From Allobosea caraganae (GTDB lineage Bacteria > Pseudomonadota > Alphaproteobacteria > Rhizobiales > Beijerinckiaceae), in contig NZ_QQTO01000037.1 in NCBI RefSeq assembly GCF_003351345.1, forward strand, positions 62,001 to 126,000: 64,000 bases of DNA, written 5' to 3'. Each line of letters begins with the position of its first letter. The stretch's first letter is position 1. A program made the position numbers and the translations under genes. Under the pieces are notes generated by a model. It was not told the DNA's origin, did not search any database, and saw only the letters and a program-made list of their open reading frames with translations. This document shows positions 59,167-64,000 of this stretch, one piece after another.

Positions 59167-60168
59167 ATGCCGCCTCGCCATGCCTATGCCTATGCCGCGC
59201 TCGGCCTGCTCGCAGCCACGCCCGCCCTCGCCGACTGGGACAAGGCGAAGCTCGACAGCGAAATCCCGAAGATCGAGCAGCAGTCCGGCGGCAGGCTCGG
59301 CGTCGCGCTGATCGACCTGAAGGACCGCAAGACCTGGTCGCATCGCGGCAAGGAGCCGTTCCCCTTCCAGAGCGTGTTCAAGCTGCCGCTGGCGGTCGCG
59401 GTGCTGCAGGCGGTCGAGGCCGGCAAGTTCAAGCTCGACCAAAGCATCACCGTCACCCGCAAGGATCTTTCGCTCTACCACAGCCCACTCGCCAAGGCCT
59501 TCAAGGGCGAGAGCAACGGCTATCCCCTGCGCGACCTCCTCACCCGCGCCACCGGCGACAGCGACAACAGCGCCGCCGACCTGCTGCTGCGCCTCGTCGG
59601 CGGGCCGCAGGCCCTCACCAAGGTGCTCAGGGATGGCGGCGTCACCGGCATCTCGGTCGACCGCTACGAGCGCGTCTTCCAGCCCGAGATCCTCGGCCTG
59701 CCTGGCTACAGCTGGGACCAGGAGATCGACACGGCGCAGTTCTACAAGAGCATCGAGGCGCTTCCCGCGGCGCAGCGGCGCAAGACGCTGGAAGCGAGCC
59801 TGAACGACAGCCGCGACAGCGCGACGCCCGAAGCGTCGATCGCCTTCCTGGACGGCTTCGCCGCGGGCAACTGGCTGCGCGAGCCGGAACATACCCGCCT
59901 GATCGACACGATCATCACCGAGACGAAGTCGGGCCCCGACCGCATCCGCGCCGGCCTGCCCAAGGGCGCCGGCTTCGCCCACAAGACCGGGCTGGGTCCG
60001 ACAGCCGACGGCCTCAACCACGCCACCAACGATATCGGCATCGTCACCCTGCCGAACGGCCGCCGCTTCGCGATCGCGGTCTATCTCAAGGGCGCGACCG
60101 CCGATGCCAAGGCGCGCGAGGCGGCCCATGCCGCCATCGCCAGGCTGGCCGTGACGAGCCTGAAGTAA
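59167..60168 (+). CDS. Class A beta-lactamase
   Basis: This 333-residue periplasmic serine beta-lactamase has a signal peptide (about residues 1-22, cleaved after ALA). The active serine and lysine are in SVFK (69-72), the SDN loop is at 132-134 and the KTG box at 273-275. Glu168 lies in an omega-loop-like position. The surrounding blocks (GDSDNSAADLLLRLVGG) resemble subclass A2 enzymes. It is preceded by the HicAB-like operon; its ribosome-binding site lies in a terminator-like hairpin. The substrate range cannot be told from motifs. Confidence 0.92.
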   Translation: MPPRHAYAYAALGLLAATPALADWDKAKLDSEIPKIEQQSGGRLGVALIDLKDRKTWSHRGKEPFPFQSVFKLPLAVAVLQAVEAGKFKLDQSITVTRKDLSLYHSPLAKAFKGESNGYPLRDLLTRATGDSDNSAADLLLRLVGGPQALTKVLRDGGVTGISVDRYERVFQPEILGLPGYSWDQEIDTAQFYKSIEALPAAQRRKTLEASLNDSRDSATPEASIAFLDGFAAGNWLREPEHTRLIDTIITETKSGPDRIRAGLPKGAGFAHKTGLGPTADGLNHATNDIGIVTLPNGRRFAIAVYLKGATADAKAREAAHAAIARLAVTSLK

Positions 60169-60181
60169 GAGCGCGCTCGAC

Positions 60182-60268
60182 CGTCATTGCGACGAGGCGC
60201 AGCCGACGAAGCATCCAGGGGGTCTCGCGCAATCCCCCTGGATTGCTTCGCTACGCTCGCAACGACGG
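60182..60268. repeat. F1 palindromic repeat
   Basis: The left arm begins CCGTCATTGCGACGAGGCGC; the right arm ends GATTGCTTCGCTACGCTCG then CAACGACGG. It lies between the convergent beta-lactamase and transporter genes and could terminate both. Confidence 0.85.
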
Positions 60269-60276
60269 CGGGTGGG

Positions 60277-61224
60277 TCAGGCCTTTTTGACGCGCTGCTC
60301 GGCGATCCAGATGCCGCCGAGCACCAGCGCCAGCGCGAGGCCATGATAGAGCGCGAGCTTTTCGCCCAAGATCAGCACGGCGAGCAGCGGCGCGAAGACC
60401 GGCACGAGGTTGACGAAGAGCCCGGCCCGCCCGGGCCCGATCAGCTCGACCGCCCGCATGAAGAAGAGCTGCGAGGCCAAAGACGGCCCGAGCACGACGA
60501 AGGCGAGGATGAGCCAGCCCTTCGCCGTCGGCCAGATCACGTTGCCGGTCCAGACCTCCAGCGCCAGCAGCGGCAGCGAGACGATGCAGGCAACCATTGC
60601 CACCGCGGTGAAGAACACCAGCCCCGGCATGGCCGGGCGCGAGCGCAGGCCGACCGTATAGCCGGCATAGAGCACGCAGGCGATGATCATCCACAAATCG
60701 CCGGGCACGAAGGTGAAATGCGACAGGATGTGGATGTCGCCCTGGCTCGCGGTGACGAGGATGCCGAGCAGCGTCACGCCGACGCCAAGCGCCTGCATCC
60801 AGCCGATGCGGGTGCGATAAGCGAGGAAGGCGCCGATCAGCACGAAGACCGGGATCGAGCCCTGGAGAATGCCGATATTGATCGCGCTGGTCGAATAGCC
60901 GGCGATGTACATCAGCGCATTGAAGGCGGTGAAGCCGAACATGCCGAGCGCGATGATGCGCCAGCGATGCGCCAGCAGCACCGGCGCATACGCCGTCAGC
61001 TCGCGCCGCAGCAGCAGCGGCAGGATGGAGCAGACGAAGACCCAGCGCAGCGAGGTCAGCGCCATCGGCGAGATCTGCCCCACTGCCATCCGGCTGGCGA
61101 CGGCGTTTCCCGCCCACATCAGCGTCGTCAGGATCAGCAGCAGATAGGCATTGGCCCAGAAGCGCTGCGGCAGGGTGTTGGCTGGGGGCAAGGCTGCAAC
61201 CTGTAGGGTATCGGAGCGCCTCAA
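60277..61224 (-). CDS. DMT superfamily transporter (EamA family)
   Basis: This 315-residue protein has about ten hydrophobic helices in two EamA repeats, with AYLLLILTTLMWAGNAVASR in the first and the C-terminal LVPVFAPLLAVLILGEKLAL in the second. Members export metabolites or amino acids across the inner membrane. The first start is TTG 61224 with a weak AAGG just upstream, so the exact N-terminus is uncertain by up to about twelve residues. The substrate is unknown; no operon partner is present. Confidence 0.9.
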   Translation of the reverse strand: MRRSDTLQVAALPPANTLPQRFWANAYLLLILTTLMWAGNAVASRMAVGQISPMALTSLRWVFVCSILPLLLRRELTAYAPVLLAHRWRIIALGMFGFTAFNALMYIAGYSTSAINIGILQGSIPVFVLIGAFLAYRTRIGWMQALGVGVTLLGILVTASQGDIHILSHFTFVPGDLWMIIACVLYAGYTVGLRSRPAMPGLVFFTAVAMVACIVSLPLLALEVWTGNVIWPTAKGWLILAFVVLGPSLASQLFFMRAVELIGPGRAGLFVNLVPVFAPLLAVLILGEKLALYHGLALALVLGGIWIAEQRVKKA

Positions 61225-61308
61225 TAGCCTTGCGCGCGTGTCGCGTCATGTGAGATGAGGCGCAACGCTCCCCGTCGCCCGACGCATCCCTCCTGGTGCC
61301 CGTCAGCC

Positions 61309-62187
61309 ATGCTCCATGTCTCCAGACCGCTCCGCCTGCTCGTCGTCGACGGCAACACCCGCGAGCAGCGCGAGAACCACGCCGCCGGCTACGGCTCCCA
61401 GCCGGGCGAGGCCTATGCCGACTCCATTCGCGGGATCGCGCCGGACTGCATCACCGATATCTGCCTGCCGGCCGACGCGGGCGCGAACCTGCCCGACGGC
61501 TCGGGCCTCGCCTCCTATGACGGCATCTTCCTGACCGGCTCGCACCTGCACATCTACAATCTCGAGCCGTCCGTGACCCAGCAGATCGAGCTGATGCGGG
61601 CGATCTATGAAAGCGGCACGCCGAGCTTCGGTTCGTGCTGGGGCATCCAGATGGGCGCCGTCGCCGCCGGCGGCACCGTCACCGCCAATCCCAAGGGCCG
61701 CGAGGTCGGCTTCGCCCGCAAGATCGCGCCGACCGAAGCGGGACGGAAGCATCCGCTGCTCGCCGGCCGCCCCGCGAGCTTCGACGCGCCCGCGATCCAT
61801 CTCGACACCATCGTCACGCCGCCCGGCGACACGACCGTGCTGGCCTCGAACGCCTATAGCGACGTGCAGGCCGTCGAGATCAACCATGGCGGCGGCACCT
61901 TCTGGGGCGTGCAGTACCATCCCGAATTCCCGCTCGGACAGGTCGCCTCCATCCTCGGGCGGATGGTGCCGATCCTGATCGCCGAGGGTTTTCGCAGGGA
62001 CGAGGCTTCCGCCGAAAGCTGGCTCGCAGACCTGCGCGCACTCGACGCCGATCCCGCCAGGCAGGACCTCGCCTGGGCACATGGGCTCGACGCCGAAGTG
62101 CTCGACGCCGAGAAGCGCGTCACCGAACTGCGCAACTTCCTCAACCACCGCGTCAAGCCGCATGTGAGCGCGCGCGGGCGCGCTTGA
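61309..62187 (+). CDS. Class I glutamine amidotransferase-like protein
   Basis: This 292-residue protein has the amidotransferase fold with the triad visible: Cys110 in GSCWGIQMGA, and His204 and Glu206 in VQYHPEF. It releases ammonia from glutamine or hydrolyses a gamma-glutamyl bond. The N-terminal half resembles stand-alone GMP-synthase-like amidotransferases. A C-terminal extension of about 75 residues follows the catalytic fold. ATG 61309 is used; an ATG at 61255 would add a non-conserved stretch. It is divergent from the DMT transporter, 84 bases away. The acceptor reaction is unknown. Confidence 0.88.
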   Translation: MLHVSRPLRLLVVDGNTREQRENHAAGYGSQPGEAYADSIRGIAPDCITDICLPADAGANLPDGSGLASYDGIFLTGSHLHIYNLEPSVTQQIELMRAIYESGTPSFGSCWGIQMGAVAAGGTVTANPKGREVGFARKIAPTEAGRKHPLLAGRPASFDAPAIHLDTIVTPPGDTTVLASNAYSDVQAVEINHGGGTFWGVQYHPEFPLGQVASILGRMVPILIAEGFRRDEASAESWLADLRALDADPARQDLAWAHGLDAEVLDAEKRVTELRNFLNHRVKPHVSARGRA

Positions 62188-62215
62188 GGGCAGCGACCGG
62201 GTGAGCGCCCCTCTT

Positions 62216-62379
62216 CCCTTCTCCCCCTGCGGGAGAAGGTGCCCCGGCAGGGGCGGATGAGGGGTCGCGCCACCGCTTCAAACCTAGCACCTATTTATAA
62301 AACGAAACCTCGAAGCGTCGCGCGACCCCTCGTCCGTCAGCGCTTCGCGCTGCCACCTTCTCCCGCGGGGGAGAAGGGA
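62216..62379. repeat. F3 repeat, two-armed
   Basis: The left element is CCCTTCTCCCCCTGCGGGAG then GGGGCGGATGAGGGGTCGCG; the right contains GCGCGACCCCTCGTCCG to TCTCCCGCGGGGGAGAAGG. The left element is the closest relative of the arm inside phnI. It fills most of the gap before the last gene; the remaining 62380-62525 should hold its promoter. Confidence 0.85.
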
Positions 62380-62525
62380 AGGCTCTCATCAACATGAAGG
62401 ACGCCGCCGCAGGCCCTTCCGCTACTCTCCCACCGCCCGCTTCCGTTTTCCGGCCGAATTCCGCCTTGGCGGCGCCGGAATCGGACGCGCCTATCACGCT
62501 GTCGTGATTTGCCGGGGATAGCAAA

Positions 62526-64000
62526 ATGATGAGCCGACTTACCGCCGCCTTGGTCCTCGCTCCGGGCCTGGCTTTCGCGCCTGGTCTCGCCAGCGCCGCC
62601 GATATCGAACTCGCCTCCCGCATCGACCGCGTCACCGTCTATCCGGACGGCGCGGTGGTGACCCGGCTCGGCAAGGCCGAGCTGGCGCAGGGCGCCTCGC
62701 AGATCGTGCTGCGCGGCCTGCCGGCCTCGGTCGACCCAGCCTCGATCCGCGTCGAGGGCAAGGGCGACGGCAGCTTCTCGCTCGGCGCCGTCGATGTCCG
62801 CACCGTGCCGGGCGAAGCCAGGCCAGTGCTCGACAAGGTGCTCGAAGACAAGATCAAGGCGCTGCGCGACGAGAAATCCGCGCTCGACGGGCAGATCGGC
62901 GCAATCGAGGCCAAGCGCGCCACGATCGAGCGCTTCGGCCAGGTCGGCCCCGACAAGCTCGGGCCGGACGGCAAGGCGCTGCCGGTCGCCGATTGGCCGG
63001 CGGTATTCGACGCGATCGGCACCGCCCTGGTCAAGGTCAATGCCGACCTGCGCGGCCTGCGCGGCCGGGGCGCCGAGGTCGATGCCGAGATCGCCGCGCT
63101 CGAACGCGCCCGTCCGCAGCCGGTCAAGCCCGGCGCGCCGAAGCGCGACGTCGCCATCGCCGTCGAGGCCGGTGCGCCCGTCTCGGCCGAATTCGCCGTG
63201 AGCTACCGCGTCGGCGGTGCCAACTGGCTGCCGCAATACGAGGCCCGCCTCTCGACCGGCAGCGCCACGGCCAAGCCGGAGATCGCCTTCATCCGCCGCG
63301 CCGAGCTGCGCCAGCGCAGCGGCGAGGATTGGGGCGACGTCACCGTGACGCTCTCGACCACCCGCTCGGCCGGCGGCACGCGGGCGCCTGATCTCGTGCC
63401 GGTGCAGGTCGCGTTCTATGAACCGCCGAGCGTGTATGAGAGCCGTGCGCGGATGAGTGGCAACGTGGGAATGGCCGCACCATTGCCCGCCCCGGCCATG
63501 GCGGCGAGGGCCAAGGCCGCGGCTGACGCAGAGACCGAAAAGAGCCAGCGCAACGTCGATCTGCGCCAAGCCGAGGTCCAGACCGCGCAGGTCGACGCCG
63601 GCGCCTATCAGGCGAGCTTCACAGTGCCCGGCCGCATCACCATCCCGCAGGACGGCTCGTCCAAGGCGGTGGTGCTGTCGCAAGGCAAGGTCAGCCCGGC
63701 CTTGTCGGCCCGCACCACGCCGGAACTGGAGCAGAAGGCCTATCTCGAAGCCGCCTTCACCCATGAGGACGAGGCGCCGCTGCTCGGCGGGCAGGTCTTC
63801 CTGCACCGCGACGGCGCCTATATCGGCCAGGGCCGCATCGGCCTCGTCGCGCCCGGCGACAAGGTCGAGCTCGGCTTCGGCGCCGACGACAAGCTCAAGG
63901 TCAGCCGCATCCCGGTGCGCCGCCGCGAGAGCGAGGCGAGCTGGATCGGCCAGAGCCGCACCGACCTGCGCGAGTTCAAGACCGTGGTGAAGAGCCTGCA
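62526..64000 (+). CDS. MuiA-like DUF4139 protein (N-terminal part)
   Basis: The reading continues past the right edge, with 491 codons visible. A signal peptide (about residues 1-24, cleaved near ASA) is followed by the DUF4140 N-terminal domain (ASRIDRVTVYPDGAVVTRLG). A helical, coiled-coil-like stretch (about 105-195) then leads to the DUF4139 beta-rich domain with YRVGGANWLPQYEARLSTG. Proteins of this group are called mucoidy-inhibitor-like; the molecular role is not known. GGGGA lies just upstream of tandem ATG codons at 62526 and 62529. Confidence 0.9.
   Translation, partial: MMSRLTAALVLAPGLAFAPGLASAADIELASRIDRVTVYPDGAVVTRLGKAELAQGASQIVLRGLPASVDPASIRVEGKGDGSFSLGAVDVRTVPGEARPVLDKVLEDKIKALRDEKSALDGQIGAIEAKRATIERFGQVGPDKLGPDGKALPVADWPAVFDAIGTALVKVNADLRGLRGRGAEVDAEIAALERARPQPVKPGAPKRDVAIAVEAGAPVSAEFAVSYRVGGANWLPQYEARLSTGSATAKPEIAFIRRAELRQRSGEDWGDVTVTLSTTRSAGGTRAPDLVPVQVAFYEPPSVYESRARMSGNVGMAAPLPAPAMAARAKAAADAETEKSQRNVDLRQAEVQTAQVDAGAYQASFTVPGRITIPQDGSSKAVVLSQGKVSPALSARTTPELEQKAYLEAAFTHEDEAPLLGGQVFLHRDGAYIGQGRIGLVAPGDKVELGFGADDKLKVSRIPVRRRESEASWIGQSRTDLREFKTVVKSL

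Noticed and set aside
9430..62379. Dispersed palindromes taken as a CRISPR array
   Set aside because: Copies are far apart, inverted and lack regular spacers; no cas gene is present.

Overview
The window is high-GC, densely coded chromosomal DNA from an alphaproteobacterium, most likely Hyphomicrobiales and in style close to Bosea (this placement is inference). Supporting signs are a class I lysyl-tRNA synthetase, an imuA-imuB-dnaE2 mutagenesis cassette under a GTTC-N7-GTTC LexA box, a phn C-P lyase cluster with a HutC-type PhnF regulator, and at least four families of dispersed palindromic repeats in the gaps. No tRNA, rRNA, CRISPR array or intact insertion sequence was recognised.

Layout. 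1-8.4 kb: a partial PLP-dependent lyase divergent from an Lrp/AsnC regulator, lysK, a nitroreductase, a small hypothetical gene, a DUF808 membrane protein and a fatty-acid-oxidation pair (thiolase, FadB-like fusion). 8.6-14.3 kb: an enoyl-CoA hydratase, a tripartite tricarboxylate transporter (tctA, tctB, tctC) and a degenerate trypsin-like protein. 14.5-22.1 kb: a bacterial alpha-2-macroglobulin with pbpC. 22.5-27.5 kb: an RND efflux pump divergent from its likely TetR repressor. 27.5-33.1 kb: the SOS mutasome.

33.2-46.4 kb is the largest functional block, phosphonate uptake and breakdown. A Pho box precedes phnCDE1E2. phnF is divergent from phnGHIJKLM plus a DUF1045 gene, with two GTNTANAC operators between them. 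phnN and a hexapeptide acyltransferase follow, diverging from overlapping start codons. No phnP or phnO-type gene is present. The DUF1045 protein carries two HxT motifs and could do the PhnP job. Repeats sit between phn genes, one lies in frame inside phnI, and one provides the end of phnF.

46.5-55.5 kb is accessory in character: a soluble globin-coupled chemotaxis receptor, a homocysteine methyltransferase, small hypothetical genes, an orphan PAAR-like DUF4280 gene, and a cluster of HdeA-like periplasmic proteins (two intact, two decayed). Interrupting that cluster are a Tat-signal Arg-rich mini-protein and a structured GC-rich block of unknown nature. An AT-richer island then carries a two-gene operon, nucleotidyltransferase plus DUF262 protein, which is the best candidate in the window for an undescribed (possibly defence) system.

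55.6-64 kb: serC and serA, a HicAB-like toxin-antitoxin pair, a class A beta-lactamase whose ribosome-binding site lies in the arm of a terminator-like hairpin, a DMT transporter, a class I glutamine amidotransferase, and the start of a MuiA-like DUF4139 protein that runs off the window.

Repeat families used below: F1 (CGTCATTGCGAGCGTAGCGA type), F2 (CGTCATCCCGGAC..GGATCC type), F3 (CCCTCTCCC..GGGAGAGGG plus CACCTTCTCCCGC type) and F4 (CCGTCATG..CAAGACGTGGATG type).
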